Positions 34,707 to 42,850 of a stretch of DNA of 64,000 bases are shown in pieces; within the stretch, counting starts at the first letter, position 1; every line of letters starts with the position of its first letter. This stretch comes from Microbacterium lacus (lineage in GTDB: Bacteria; Actinomycetota; Actinomycetes; Actinomycetales; Microbacteriaceae), in assembly GCF_039531105.1 (NCBI RefSeq), contig NZ_BAAAPK010000001.1, forward strand, positions 3,135,915 through 3,199,914, given 5' to 3'. Made by a program: the position numbers and the translations under genes. Below the pieces are notes generated by a model. It was given only the letters and a program-made list of their open reading frames with translations, ran no database searches and was not told the origin of the DNA.

Positions 34707-35843
34707 TCAGCTCGTCAGGGATCCCTTGTTGCGGAACTTCGCGACGATGCCGCACTCGAACGGATCACGGGCGGCGAGGCCGACGTCGTTCAGGTACCGG
34801 ATGACGATGCCGTAGGACTTGATGAGCGTCGTCTCGGTGTACGGAACGCCCAGCGTCTTGCAGTGCTCGATCACGATCTCGCGCGCCTGGGCGAGGTGCG
34901 GACGCGGCATGCTCGGGAACAGGTGGTGCTCGATCTGGTAGTTGAGCCCGCCCATGAGCCACGTGGCCCACCATCCGCCGGAGATGTTGCGGGACGTGCG
35001 GACCTGCTTCGTGAAGAAGTCGAGCTTCGCGTCGGCATCGATGATCGGCATGCCCTTGTGGTTCGGAGCGAATGCCGCACCCATGTAGATGCCGAAGACG
35101 GCCATCTGGACGCCGATGAAGGCGAACGCCATGCCCAGCGGCAGGAAGAGGAAGACGGGGGTGAGGACGAGCGCGAAGCGCAGCGTGAGCAGACCGATCT
35201 CGAGCCAGCGGTCCTTGACCTCGTGGCGGAAGTTCAGGACGTGGCGGAACGCGAGGAAGTGCAGGTTGAGCCCCTCGAGCGTGAGGAGCGGGAAGAACAG
35301 CCAGCCCTGGTGACGTGTGATGAGGCTCATCGGCCCGCTGACCTTCTCGGCGTCGACCTCCAGGAAGCGGATCGTGTCGACCTCGATGTCGGGGTCCTTG
35401 CTGACACGGTTCGGGTTCGCGTGGTGCCGGGTGTGCTTCGAGCCCCACCAGTCGCGGCTCATCCCCACGATGCCGTTGCCGATGATGAGGCCCAGCATGT
35501 CGTTCGCGCGGCCGGACTTGAGGATCGTGCGGTGGGCCGCTTCGTGGGAGAGGAACGCGACCTGCGTGAACAGGATGCCGAGCGCCGCGGCGATCAGAAG
35601 CTGGAACCAGCTGTCACCCAGGAGGACGAAACCGGTGATCGCTCCCGCGAAGCCGAGCGTGATCGCGGTCGCGACCAGGATGTAGAACCACGGGGTCCGC
35701 TCCAGCAGACCTGTCTCACGCACCACCTGGGACACCTTGGTGTAGGCCTGGGTGATGGGCGGGAAGCTCTCCTTGCGTGCGTACGTCTGACGGACGCGGC
35801 CCATCGTGGACTCGGGTGCGGTGAGTGTAGTGATTTGCGACAC
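34707..35843 (-). CDS. Membrane fatty acid desaturase (acyl-CoA/acyl-lipid type)
   Basis: This 378-residue diiron membrane enzyme carries the three histidine boxes of the family: SHEAAHR, KHTRHHANP and QIEHHLFP, with four hydrophobic segments in two pairs (about 55-105 and 205-250). It introduces a double bond into a fatty acyl chain and so affects membrane fluidity. The start is uncertain: GTG 35843 (SQITTLTAPES) is chosen for fit to the family, while GTG 35912 would add 23 proline-rich residues. No electron-donor gene is adjacent. Confidence 0.9.
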   Translation of the reverse strand: MSQITTLTAPESTMGRVRQTYARKESFPPITQAYTKVSQVVRETGLLERTPWFYILVATAITLGFAGAITGFVLLGDSWFQLLIAAALGILFTQVAFLSHEAAHRTILKSGRANDMLGLIIGNGIVGMSRDWWGSKHTRHHANPNRVSKDPDIEVDTIRFLEVDAEKVSGPMSLITRHQGWLFFPLLTLEGLNLHFLAFRHVLNFRHEVKDRWLEIGLLTLRFALVLTPVFLFLPLGMAFAFIGVQMAVFGIYMGAAFAPNHKGMPIIDADAKLDFFTKQVRTSRNISGGWWATWLMGGLNYQIEHHLFPSMPRPHLAQAREIVIEHCKTLGVPYTETTLIKSYGIVIRYLNDVGLAARDPFECGIVAKFRNKGSLTS

Positions 35844-36173
35844 CTGCCTATTCGGGGGATCCCGCTGGGGCGGAACGGGCGGAGGCGAAAGACGGGTGCC
35901 GATCGCTTTCACCTCACAGTACGCGCCGGTTTATGCGGGCGCCGGAATGTGATAGCAGTCTCATCACCTGCGGGGCAGATACCCAGTCTCGCCCTCACAG
36001 GCTCCCCCCTGCCGCTCGTGCTAGCGTGAACACGGCGGATCCTCCGCCCAGCGTCGTTGTCACGCTTCGCGGCTCTCATGCCGCGGCTCATTTCATACGG
36101 CGAACCGATGCGCGAACCCGCGCCGTCGCCCTCTCAGCGCCCCTCATCGGCGCGTCATCCCGAAAGCATCCCC
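35844..36173. other. Intergenic region and likely long leader of the helicase gene
   Basis: This 330-bp divergent region holds no gene. It contains a 6-bp-stem hairpin, GGCGGA-TCC-TCCGCC (36034-36048), about 126 bp before the helicase start. Position and length suggest a long 5' leader like those of cold-shock helicase mRNAs, but no promoter could be assigned confidently. Confidence 0.35.
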
Positions 36174-37721
36174 ATGCCTACTTTCCTCGACCTCGGCGTG
36201 CCCGCGCCGCTGGCAGACTCCCTCGCCCGCGAAGGCAAGACCGAAGCCTTCCCCATCCAGCGCGACACGCTCCCCGACTCGCTCGCCGGCCGCGACGTGC
36301 TCGGCCGCGGCCGCACCGGCAGCGGCAAGACGATCGCGTTCGCGCTGCCCCTCGTCGCGCGCCTGTCGAGCGCCTTCGCCGCCGCCCGCACGTCCGGCCG
36401 CCCGCGCGGACTGGTCCTCGCTCCCACCCGTGAGCTCGCGACGCAGATCGCCGCGACGATCCAGCCGCTCGCCGCGGCATCCGGTCTGACCGTCACGACC
36501 GTGTTCGGCGGGGTCAGCCAGAAGCCGCAGGAGGCCGCACTGCGCACCGGCGTCGACATCGTCGTGGCGTGTCCCGGCCGCCTGGAAGACCTCATGAAGC
36601 AGGGTGTCGTGCGCCTGGACCGCGTCGAGATCACCGTGCTCGACGAGGCCGACCACATGGCCGACCTCGGCTTCCTCCCCGGCGTCACGCGCATCCTCGC
36701 CGCAACGCCCCAGGGCGGTCAGCGGATGCTGTTCAGCGCGACCCTGGACCGCGGGGTCGACGGCCTCGTGCGCAAATTCCTCCGCGACGAGGTCCGCCAC
36801 GAGATCGACGACCAGAGCGTCCCCCAGGGCGAGATGACCCACCGCGTCTTCCTCGTGGCCGACGAGGAGAAGTCCGACCTGGTCAAGCACCTCGCCTCCG
36901 GTCGTGGGCGCCGCATCCTTTTCACCCGCACCAAGCACCAGGCCAAGAAGCTCGCGAAGGTGCTCACCGCAGCCGGCATCCCGTCGGTGGACCTGCACGG
37001 CAATCTGTCGCAGGCGGCGCGCGAGCGCAACCTCGCGGCGTTCGGCGCCGAGCCCTCGAAGGGCGGCGTCCGCGTCCTCGTCGCGACCGACGTCGCCGCG
37101 CGCGGCGTGCACGTGGACGAGGTCGAACTCGTCGTGCACGTGGACCCCCCGATGGAGCACAAGGCGTACCTGCACCGCTCGGGCCGCACGGCGCGCGCGG
37201 GTGCCGCCGGCACCGTGGTGACCGTGACGATCCCCTCGCAGCGTCGGGACGTGAACGACCTCCTGCGCAAGGCGGGCATCACCGCGCCGCTCGAGCAGGT
37301 GGGCGCAGAGTCTGCTCCGATCGTCGAGCTCGTCGGCGAGCGCGCCGAGTACGTCACGCCCGCCCCCGTGCAGGCCCAGCCCCAGCGGGCCGCCAAGCCC
37401 CGCACGGGCCAGGGTCGTGGCACCGGTCAGTCCGGCCGCCCGGCGGAGCGCGGCGAGCGCTCCGGCCAGGGTCGCGGTCGCGGCAACGCCGGCGGTTCGG
37501 GCCGTGGCGGCAACGCCGCCGGTTCGGGCCGTGCGGCATCCGCAGGTCGTGGCAAGGGCACCGGTTCGGCGCAGGGCGCCGGCCGGGCGGCATCCGGAAC
37601 CGGCCAGGCCCGCCCTGTCTACTCGACCGGAACCGGCCAGCCCGCGCAGAACAACTTCACTCCGCGCGCGTCGCGACCGACCGGCTCGCGTCGCGCGCAG
37701 CACAGCGGCACCCGCGGCTGA
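36174..37721 (+). CDS. DEAD-box RNA helicase with RGG-like C-terminal tail
   Basis: The 515-residue helicase has the Q motif region (PFPIQRDTLPDSL-like), motif I GRTGSGKT, motif II DEAD in VLDEADHMADLGF, SAT, and motif VI HRSGRTARAG. It remodels structured RNA, for example in ribosome assembly or at low temperature. After residue about 400 the chain becomes a low-complexity Gly/Arg/Ser/Ala tail (GRGRGNAGGSGRGGNAAGSGR), likely to bind RNA. ATG 36174 (MPTFLDLGVP) fits the family start better than ATG 36057. Confidence 0.93.
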   Translation: MPTFLDLGVPAPLADSLAREGKTEAFPIQRDTLPDSLAGRDVLGRGRTGSGKTIAFALPLVARLSSAFAAARTSGRPRGLVLAPTRELATQIAATIQPLAAASGLTVTTVFGGVSQKPQEAALRTGVDIVVACPGRLEDLMKQGVVRLDRVEITVLDEADHMADLGFLPGVTRILAATPQGGQRMLFSATLDRGVDGLVRKFLRDEVRHEIDDQSVPQGEMTHRVFLVADEEKSDLVKHLASGRGRRILFTRTKHQAKKLAKVLTAAGIPSVDLHGNLSQAARERNLAAFGAEPSKGGVRVLVATDVAARGVHVDEVELVVHVDPPMEHKAYLHRSGRTARAGAAGTVVTVTIPSQRRDVNDLLRKAGITAPLEQVGAESAPIVELVGERAEYVTPAPVQAQPQRAAKPRTGQGRGTGQSGRPAERGERSGQGRGRGNAGGSGRGGNAAGSGRAASAGRGKGTGSAQGAGRAASGTGQARPVYSTGTGQPAQNNFTPRASRPTGSRRAQHSGTRG

Positions 37722-37740
37722 GCTGCGGCATCCGCGCGAG

Positions 37741-37770
37741 AAAGGCCCGAGGCGATCGCCTCGGGCCTTT
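37741..37770. terminator. Perfect bidirectional terminator after the helicase gene
   Basis: A 30-bp perfect palindrome (AAAGGCCCGAGGCGA and its complement) followed by T residues lies between the convergent helicase and DUF5684 genes. Confidence 0.9.
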
Positions 37771-37781
37771 TCCGTATCCGC

Positions 37782-38207
37782 TCAGGCGCGGACGGGCTTG
37801 GAGTAGGTGGCGTCGCCGAAACCGAGGATGAAGAAGCCGATGAAGGAGATGAGCCACAGCAGGAAGAACGACCAGGCACCGCCCTTGCCGAATGCGGCGC
37901 CCACCTTGATGGCGACGATGATCGAGAACACGATGTTGACGATCGGGATGAGGTAGAGCAGCGACATCCACCCCGAGTAGCCGGCGATCTTGACCAGGAT
38001 CACGATGTTGACGATGGGGATCAGGGCGAGGATGCCGGGCCAGCCGGCTTTCTTGAAGACCATCCACATCGCGATCGCGATCAGGACGTACCAGAGGAAC
38101 GTGAGGATGCCCGTCGTGACGTTGAACAGGGCGTCGTTCACGTTCGTGCTGATCGGCGTGACTTCGGTGAGCCGGGAGAGGGAGGCGAGGTTCATGCCGC
38201 TCATCAT
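37782..38207 (-). CDS. DUF5684 domain-containing membrane protein
   Basis: The 141-residue protein has four hydrophobic segments and the repeated DUF5684 motif: KKAGWPGILALIPIVNIVILVKIAGYSGW followed by LLYLIPIVNIVFSIIVAIKVGAAFGKGGAWS. The repeated PGILALIPIVNI/LYLIPIVNI suggests internal duplication. The function is unknown. Three ATGs (38207, 38204, 38195) could start it; none has a strong ribosome site. Confidence 0.75.
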   Translation of the reverse strand: MMSGMNLASLSRLTEVTPISTNVNDALFNVTTGILTFLWYVLIAIAMWMVFKKAGWPGILALIPIVNIVILVKIAGYSGWMSLLYLIPIVNIVFSIIVAIKVGAAFGKGGAWSFFLLWLISFIGFFILGFGDATYSKPVRA

Positions 38208-38324
38208 AGGGGCGCATCTGCGCTGGTCCGAGGGGATTTCTGCGGCGCGGCAAACCGATCCGCACGCGCCTCCGAACACCCTCTGAGCGCGGCACGAACG
38301 CCGCGCACCACACAGGAGGTCCTC

Positions 38325-38744
38325 ATGCGTTCGTCACCCAACCGCCTCATCGCGACCATCTTCGGAGCGGTGTACATCCTCGTCGGGCTGCTCGGCTTCG
38401 CCGTCACCGGCGGCGTCGGCTTCCTCGCCACCGAAGGAGGCCTGCTGCTGGGCATCTTCATGGTGAACCCGCTGCACAACGTCGCCCACCTGCTCATCGG
38501 CGCCGCGCTGCTGATCGCGGGGCTCACCTCGGCGCGTGCTGCGAAGGGCGTGAACATCACGATCGGTGCGGTCTACCTGCTGCTCGGCATCGTCGGGTTC
38601 TTCCTGGTCGGCACGGCGTTGAACATCCTCGCGCTGAACACGTTCGACCACTTCCTGCACCTGGCCAGCGCCATCGTGCTGCTGGGCGTCGGGCTCGGGG
38701 CCGAGCGCGGCACGCGCGCGGGCCTGTCGACCCGCGCCGCCTGA
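38325..38744 (+). CDS. DUF4383 domain-containing membrane protein
   Basis: The 139-residue protein has four transmembrane segments and the family sequence NRLIATIFGAVYILVGLLGF, GIFMVNPLHNVAHLLIGAALLIAG and LNTFDHFLHLASAIVLLGVGL. The histidines in NPLHNVAHL and FDHFLHL are characteristic. The function is unknown. A good AGGAGG precedes ATG 38325. The next gene starts 11 bp later. Confidence 0.88.
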   Translation: MRSSPNRLIATIFGAVYILVGLLGFAVTGGVGFLATEGGLLLGIFMVNPLHNVAHLLIGAALLIAGLTSARAAKGVNITIGAVYLLLGIVGFFLVGTALNILALNTFDHFLHLASAIVLLGVGLGAERGTRAGLSTRAA

Positions 38745-38755
38745 ACGGAGCCGAC

Positions 38756-39313
38756 ATGGACAGCCTGACCGCCCCGCGCACGATCGCCACATCGGACGAG
38801 GAGGTCGTCGCCTCGGGGGGCCGCGCGACCGCCTCGATCTGGCCCGCGATCGTCGCGTGGGGCGCAGGGCTGGTCCAGATCGCGCTCGGTGCCGGCGCCA
38901 TCACGACGGTGCAGGACGATCCCGCCATCGGGGTGGTCGGGATCTCCCTGATCGTGATCGGCGCCGGCGCCCTCGGCTGGGGTGCGGTGATCCTGGCCCG
39001 CGGACGCATCGTCGCTCCGCGGGCGAGCATCGCCGGGTCCCTGGCCGGGATCCTCGTCACAGCGACCGCGCTGGCGCTCGACCCCGTGCGGATCAGCGTG
39101 TTCGCCGTGGCCGTGGCGATCGTCCTGCTGATCGCCGTGGCCCTGGGCTGCGCGCGTGCGACTCGCCGATCGGATGCCGGCCGCTCAGGTCTGATCGGGC
39201 TCGTGGTCGCCGCGGTGCTGGTCTCGGGCGCCGTCACTCCGGCGCTGGCTGCGACCGAAGCCGGCCGTCACGCCGTGCCGCACGGCGAGATGGTGGAGCA
39301 CTCGCACCACTGA
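38756..39313 (+). CDS. Hypothetical membrane protein
   Basis: The 185-residue product has five or six hydrophobic segments (about 29-48, 56-78, 89-108, 113-130, 145-163) and ends in a histidine-rich tail (HAVPHGEMVEHSHH), which might bind metal. I do not recognise a family. It is probably cotranscribed with the DUF4383 gene. Confidence 0.6.
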   Translation: MDSLTAPRTIATSDEEVVASGGRATASIWPAIVAWGAGLVQIALGAGAITTVQDDPAIGVVGISLIVIGAGALGWGAVILARGRIVAPRASIAGSLAGILVTATALALDPVRISVFAVAVAIVLLIAVALGCARATRRSDAGRSGLIGLVVAAVLVSGAVTPALAATEAGRHAVPHGEMVEHSHH

Positions 39314-39353
39314 GCCTCGCACTCACCCATCCCGCCGCGCGCGTGCTCCCCCG

Positions 39354-39570
39354 CTGAGACGGTGGGTTCTCCGCCGAGATGGTGGGTTCCCCGCCGAGAT
39401 GGTGGGTTCTCCGTCGAGATGGTGGGTTCTCCGCCGAGATGGTGGTCACCACCTCGACGGGAAAGGGACCACCTCGACGGGAAAGGGACCACCTCGACGG
39501 GAAAGAGACCACCTCGACGGGGAAGAGACCACCTCGGCGAGGAAGAGACCACCTCGGCGACAAACCCAGG
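39354..39570. repeat. Two opposed arrays of 20-bp tandem repeats
   Basis: Array A: four to five copies of GGTGGGTTCTCCGCCGAGAT from 39361 to about 39445, with a partial copy before. Array B: five to six copies of ACCTCGACGGGAAAGRGACC from 39451 to 39570. The two meet at GGTGGTCACC. The B unit resembles the reverse complement of the A unit with a 3-bp deletion. Since 20 is not a multiple of 3, all three frames read a similar peptide (MVGSPPRWW), which explains spurious open frames here. The array fills the gap between the hypothetical membrane protein and the epimerase gene. Confidence 0.9.
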
Positions 39571-39595
39571 GGCGCGGGCGGGCGAGGACCTCGGG

Positions 39596-40537
39596 TCAGA
39601 CGGCGGAGATCCGCCAGGATGCCGAGGCCGACGCCTCCGGCTCGAGGACGATCAGGCCCGCGTCGTAGTCGTATCGGTCCGCGTTGAACGCATCGGGCGC
39701 GCAGGTCATCGGCTCCACCGCCAGACCCGTCCGGTGCCCGGGCCTGCCCACACCCTTGTCGGACGTGTGGATCTGCACCCAGGGGCACGCGGCATCCCAC
39801 GTCATCTCGACGCCGGAACCGGCCGCGTCCGTGACCCGCACGCGCGCGAGGCCGGCCTCGTCGCGCTGCAGCGCCGTATAGGCGTGGTCGATCTCCACCG
39901 CACGGATCGCGCGGGCGGCGCGGAAGTCGAACCGTTCCGGATCGTCCGCGTCGACCGGGCGCAGTCCGATCGGGCTGAGGCGATCAGGCGTGACTGCGAG
40001 CACCTCGTCGGCCGGCAGGTCCAGCGTCCAGTCATCGACGTGACCGGCGCCCGCCACCAGGTACGGGTGCGGGCCGGTGCCCCAGGGAGCGGCATCCGGA
40101 CTCTCGTTCGTCGCCGTGACGGTCTGCGTCAGCCCCTCCGCATCGAGCGAGAACGTCGTGCGGATGACGACGCGCCAGGGATACCCGGTCTGCGGCTCGA
40201 CCGCAGCCTCGAGGGTGACGTGACTCGGCCCCTTGTCGACCGCTTCGTAGTCGAGCCAGGCGGCCAGGCCGTGCAGTGCGTGATGCCGGGCCGGTTCGGT
40301 GAGTGCGACCTGGCGTTCGGTCCCGCCGAAGGCATACAGCCCGTCGACGATGCGGTTCGGCCACGGCGCGAGCGTCGCGCCCCGATACGAAGGTCGTACC
40401 TCATCGGCGTCGAACGGGACGACGAGGTCGCGCCCCGCGAAGGTGAGGGAGCGCAGGCTCGCACCCACGCTCGCGATGACGGCTTCGTAGTCGCCCGCGC
40501 GGAGCGCGTGCTGGGTACCGGACAGAACAGTTCTCAT
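39596..40537 (-). CDS. Aldose 1-epimerase family protein
   Basis: The 313-residue protein has the galactose-mutarotase fold: TLAPWPNRIVDGLYAFGG, HHALHGLAAWLDYE, GTGPHPYLV with the catalytic-type histidine, and C-terminal TGLAVEPMTCAPDAFN that includes the conserved Glu. It interconverts anomers of an aldose. The start at 40537 follows GAGG at 8 bp. Confidence 0.88.
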   Translation of the reverse strand: MRTVLSGTQHALRAGDYEAVIASVGASLRSLTFAGRDLVVPFDADEVRPSYRGATLAPWPNRIVDGLYAFGGTERQVALTEPARHHALHGLAAWLDYEAVDKGPSHVTLEAAVEPQTGYPWRVVIRTTFSLDAEGLTQTVTATNESPDAAPWGTGPHPYLVAGAGHVDDWTLDLPADEVLAVTPDRLSPIGLRPVDADDPERFDFRAARAIRAVEIDHAYTALQRDEAGLARVRVTDAAGSGVEMTWDAACPWVQIHTSDKGVGRPGHRTGLAVEPMTCAPDAFNADRYDYDAGLIVLEPEASASASWRISAV

Positions 40538-40600
40538 GGGATGCGCCTCGCGAGGGTCGGAAGGCCCCATGTTATCGTCACCAGGCTCGATGCCGCGGCC

Positions 40601-41083
40601 TTACCGCCCCGTCGCGAATCGCTGCTCCGGGTCCAGCTGCTCGCCGAGCTTGGCGGTGATCCGCGCGAGATCGGCGAGGTCTTCGGGCGAGAGCGCATCG
40701 ATCACGAGCCGGCGGGCGGTGGCGATGTGCCCCGGTGTGGCGCGGACGAGCTCGCGTCGCCCGGCATTGGTCAGCGTCACTCGCGAGACCCGCCGGTCGG
40801 CCGGGGACGTCGACTTCTGCACGAGGCCGCGCCGCTCGAGCCGCGAGCACACGTGCGACAGCCGCGAGAGCGTCGCGTTCGTCGCCTCGGCGATCTCGCT
40901 CATGGATGCCGTCGATTCCGGCATCCACCGAAGGTAGGTCATGACACCGAACTCGAAGTGCGTCATCGCCGAGTCCCGCTGCAGTTGCGAGTCGAGCTCG
41001 CTCGGCAGCAGGTCGCACACGCGGATGAGACCGAGCCACGCCTGCGCCTCCTCCGGCGTCATCCGCGGCACCGGGTGGGTCAT
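40601..41083 (-). CDS. MarR family transcriptional regulator
   Basis: The 160-residue protein has a winged helix at residues 55-110 (MTYLRWMPESTASMSEIAEATNATLSRLSHVCSRLERRGLVQKSTSPADRR) flanked by dimerisation helices. It is the third gene of the VOC-ribA-marR run, 23 bp after ribA. A MarR-type palindrome lies in front of the first gene (42679-42698), so it probably represses its own operon and responds to an aromatic or oxidising compound (inference). Confidence 0.9.
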   Translation of the reverse strand: MTHPVPRMTPEEAQAWLGLIRVCDLLPSELDSQLQRDSAMTHFEFGVMTYLRWMPESTASMSEIAEATNATLSRLSHVCSRLERRGLVQKSTSPADRRVSRVTLTNAGRRELVRATPGHIATARRLVIDALSPEDLADLARITAKLGEQLDPEQRFATGR

Positions 41084-41106
41084 CGTCCGCTCCGCTCCGC
41101 GCGTCG

Positions 41107-41742
41107 TCACGCCGCCGGGAGGTTCAAGAGGTGGCCGGTGTGGTCGCGCTTGGCCTGAAGATACCGCGCGTTCGCCGCGGTCAGGTGCACGCCCGTCGGC
41201 ACGGTCTCCTCGACGTCCACTCCGAGCGCCTCCAGCTGCGCGACCTTGTCCGGGTTGTTCGTCAGGAGGCGGACGCGACGGATGCCGACGGCCTGCAGCA
41301 TCTGCGCGGCCGCCGTGTAGTCGCGCTCGTCCTCGCCGTGGCCGAGCGCTGCATTCGCCTCGTACGTGTCGAGCCCCTGGTCTTGCAGGGCGTACGCGTC
41401 GAGCTTCGCGTAGAGTCCGATGCCCCGCCCCTCCTGACGGAGATAGAGCAGCGCACCACCCTCGAGGCTCAGCCTCTCGACGGCTTCGCGCAGCTGCGGA
41501 CCGCAGTCGCAGCGCTGCGAGCCGAACACGTCGCCGGTGAGGCACTCGCTGTGCAGACGGACGAGCGGGACCTCCGCCTCGCCCGGTCCGTCGAAGCGCA
41601 GCAGCAGGTGCTCCGCGCCGTCGGCGAGATGACGGAAGGTCGACACGCGCGCGTCCGCCTCGAAGCCGTCGCTGAATCGGAGCGGAATCCGCACCTCCCT
41701 GCGGACCTCCGCGGCGGGCGGGAACGGAATCGGCGCGCTCAT
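41107..41742 (-). CDS. ribA: GTP cyclohydrolase II
   Basis: The 211-residue enzyme opens GTP to the first riboflavin intermediate. Zinc cysteines are in SECLTGDVFGSQRCDCG, followed by LRQEGRGIGLYAKLDAYALQD and the GTP-contact region LLTNNPDKV. It is a stand-alone RibA without a RibB (DHBP synthase) domain. The ATG overlaps the upstream VOC gene stop (ATGA), so in this genome it is tied to a ring-cleavage-type dioxygenase gene rather than to rib genes. Confidence 0.92.
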   Translation of the reverse strand: MSAPIPFPPAAEVRREVRIPLRFSDGFEADARVSTFRHLADGAEHLLLRFDGPGEAEVPLVRLHSECLTGDVFGSQRCDCGPQLREAVERLSLEGGALLYLRQEGRGIGLYAKLDAYALQDQGLDTYEANAALGHGEDERDYTAAAQMLQAVGIRRVRLLTNNPDKVAQLEALGVDVEETVPTGVHLTAANARYLQAKRDHTGHLLNLPAA

Positions 41743-42638
41743 GCCGCAGCGCCTTCCCGGGTGACGGTCAGCAGCGTCCCCCAGGGGTCGCGCAGGCGCA
41801 GGCTCTCACCATCGTCCTCGGCGGCGACCCCGTGATGCCGGGCGCGGTCGGCGAGCGCGAGCACGTCGCTGCGGTCCGGCATCCGCAATCGCACGTCACC
41901 GAGGCCGAGCGAGACGGCACGGGGTCCCGCGCCGGCGCTGTGCCACGTGTTCAGGCCGATGTGGTGGTGGTAGCCGCCGGCGGAGATGAACAGGGCGGAG
42001 CCGACGTCGATCGTGACGTCGAAGCCGAGCATGTCCACGTAGAACCGGCGTGCGGTGGGGATGTCGCCGACCTGCAGGTGCACGTGACCGATCGTGGCTT
42101 CATCCTGAGTCTCGCGCGCGGGATCGAAGTGCTCGCGCAGGAACGCGTTCGGGTCGATCGCGGTGTTCTGCGGCATCCATCCGGCCGGCTTGTTCTGCCA
42201 CACCTCGACGGGTCGGTCCCAGTACAACTCGATGCCGTTGCCCTCCGGGTCGTGGAAGTAGAAGGCGTTGCTGAACGTGTGGTCGGTCGCACCCTCGTAC
42301 AGATGAGGAGCCTGGCGCGCCATCGACAGCACGGCAGTGGACAGCGCCGCACGATCGGGGAACGCGATGGCCGTGTGGTAGAGCCCGGCGTCGCGCCGGT
42401 CGAAGGGCGGCAGGTCGGGCGTGTGGGTGAGGGTCATGATCGGGATGCCGTCGCGGCCGAGTGTCGCGCGGGCCCCCGACTGGTTGAGCACATCGAGCGT
42501 CACAGCGCGACGGTAGAACTCGGTCTGCGCGTCGAGGTCTCCGACGAGGAGTTCGACGGTATCCATCCGGGTCGCGTCGGCGGCGGCGCCGCCGGTGTGG
42601 ATCGGCGCCGGGCGCCAATCCAGAGCGGTCGTGGTCAT
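41739..42638 (-). CDS. VOC family ring-cleaving dioxygenase-like protein (MhqO/CatE type)
   Basis: The 299-residue protein contains two VOC modules (about 40-150 and 175-290). The iron-ligand candidates are in HTAIAF, the GNGIELYWDRP segment after FYFHDPE, and HVHLQVGD with FISAGGYHHHIGLN, as in Bacillus CatE/MhqO. It may cleave a catechol or hydroquinone. ATG 42638 follows GAGGGGGGAG. It heads the operon with ribA and marR. Confidence 0.85.
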   Translation of the reverse strand: MTTTALDWRPAPIHTGGAAADATRMDTVELLVGDLDAQTEFYRRAVTLDVLNQSGARATLGRDGIPIMTLTHTPDLPPFDRRDAGLYHTAIAFPDRAALSTAVLSMARQAPHLYEGATDHTFSNAFYFHDPEGNGIELYWDRPVEVWQNKPAGWMPQNTAIDPNAFLREHFDPARETQDEATIGHVHLQVGDIPTARRFYVDMLGFDVTIDVGSALFISAGGYHHHIGLNTWHSAGAGPRAVSLGLGDVRLRMPDRSDVLALADRARHHGVAAEDDGESLRLRDPWGTLLTVTREGAAA

Positions 42639-42678
42639 CGGTCTCCCCCCTCGTCGGTGGGTTCGTGTGGGCCCGCCG

Positions 42679-42698
42679 TTGGTTGACCCAACAACCAA
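42679..42698. promoter_or_regulatory. MarR-type operator palindrome
   Basis: TTGGTTG and CAACCAA are perfect arms around 6 bp, 41 bp upstream of the VOC gene start. The form is that of MarR/MhqR operators (TTG...CAA) and the MarR gene is in the operon itself. Confidence 0.7.
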
Positions 42699-42717
42699 TT
42701 CGTGCGTCTATTCCCTA

Positions 42718-42791
42718 CTGCTTCGCGAGAGGGCACATCTGTAGGGCAACACGCCGTGGGAGACGCACGTTTGTGCCCTCTCGCGAAGCAG
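42718..42791. repeat. Hairpin repeat, copy 1
   Basis: Perfect 20-bp arms (CTGCTTCGCGAGAGGGCACA and complement) enclose a 34-bp centre that includes GTAGGGCAACACGCCGT. A second, degenerate copy is at 43565-43636. The element sits between the MarR operator and the secreted-protein terminator. Confidence 0.85.
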
Positions 42792-42797
42792 CAGGAA

Positions 42798-42837
42798 CGA
42801 AGCGGCGCCCCGGCCGAAAGGCCGAGGCGCCGCTTCG
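42798..42837. terminator. Terminator downstream of the secreted SGND-repeat protein gene
   Basis: CGAAGCGGCGCC and GGCGCCGCTTCG form a perfect 12-bp stem with an inner CGGCC/GGCCG pairing, 14 bp past the gene's stop on the minus strand. Confidence 0.8.
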
Positions 42838-42850
42838 CAAGGAGACGGGG

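Noticed and set aside
39354..39570. CRISPR array
   Set aside because: Repeats are contiguous with no unique spacers, the unit is 20 bp, the two halves are inverted, and no cas genes are nearby.
39362..41158. Long open frame across the repeat array and the epimerase and MarR genes
   Set aside because: It is produced by the 20-bp repeat (open in all frames) and by GC-rich antisense frames; the minus-strand genes explain this DNA.
42718..42791. Transposon end or insertion sequence
   Set aside because: No transposase gene or target-site duplication is seen; only the hairpin repeat itself is supported.
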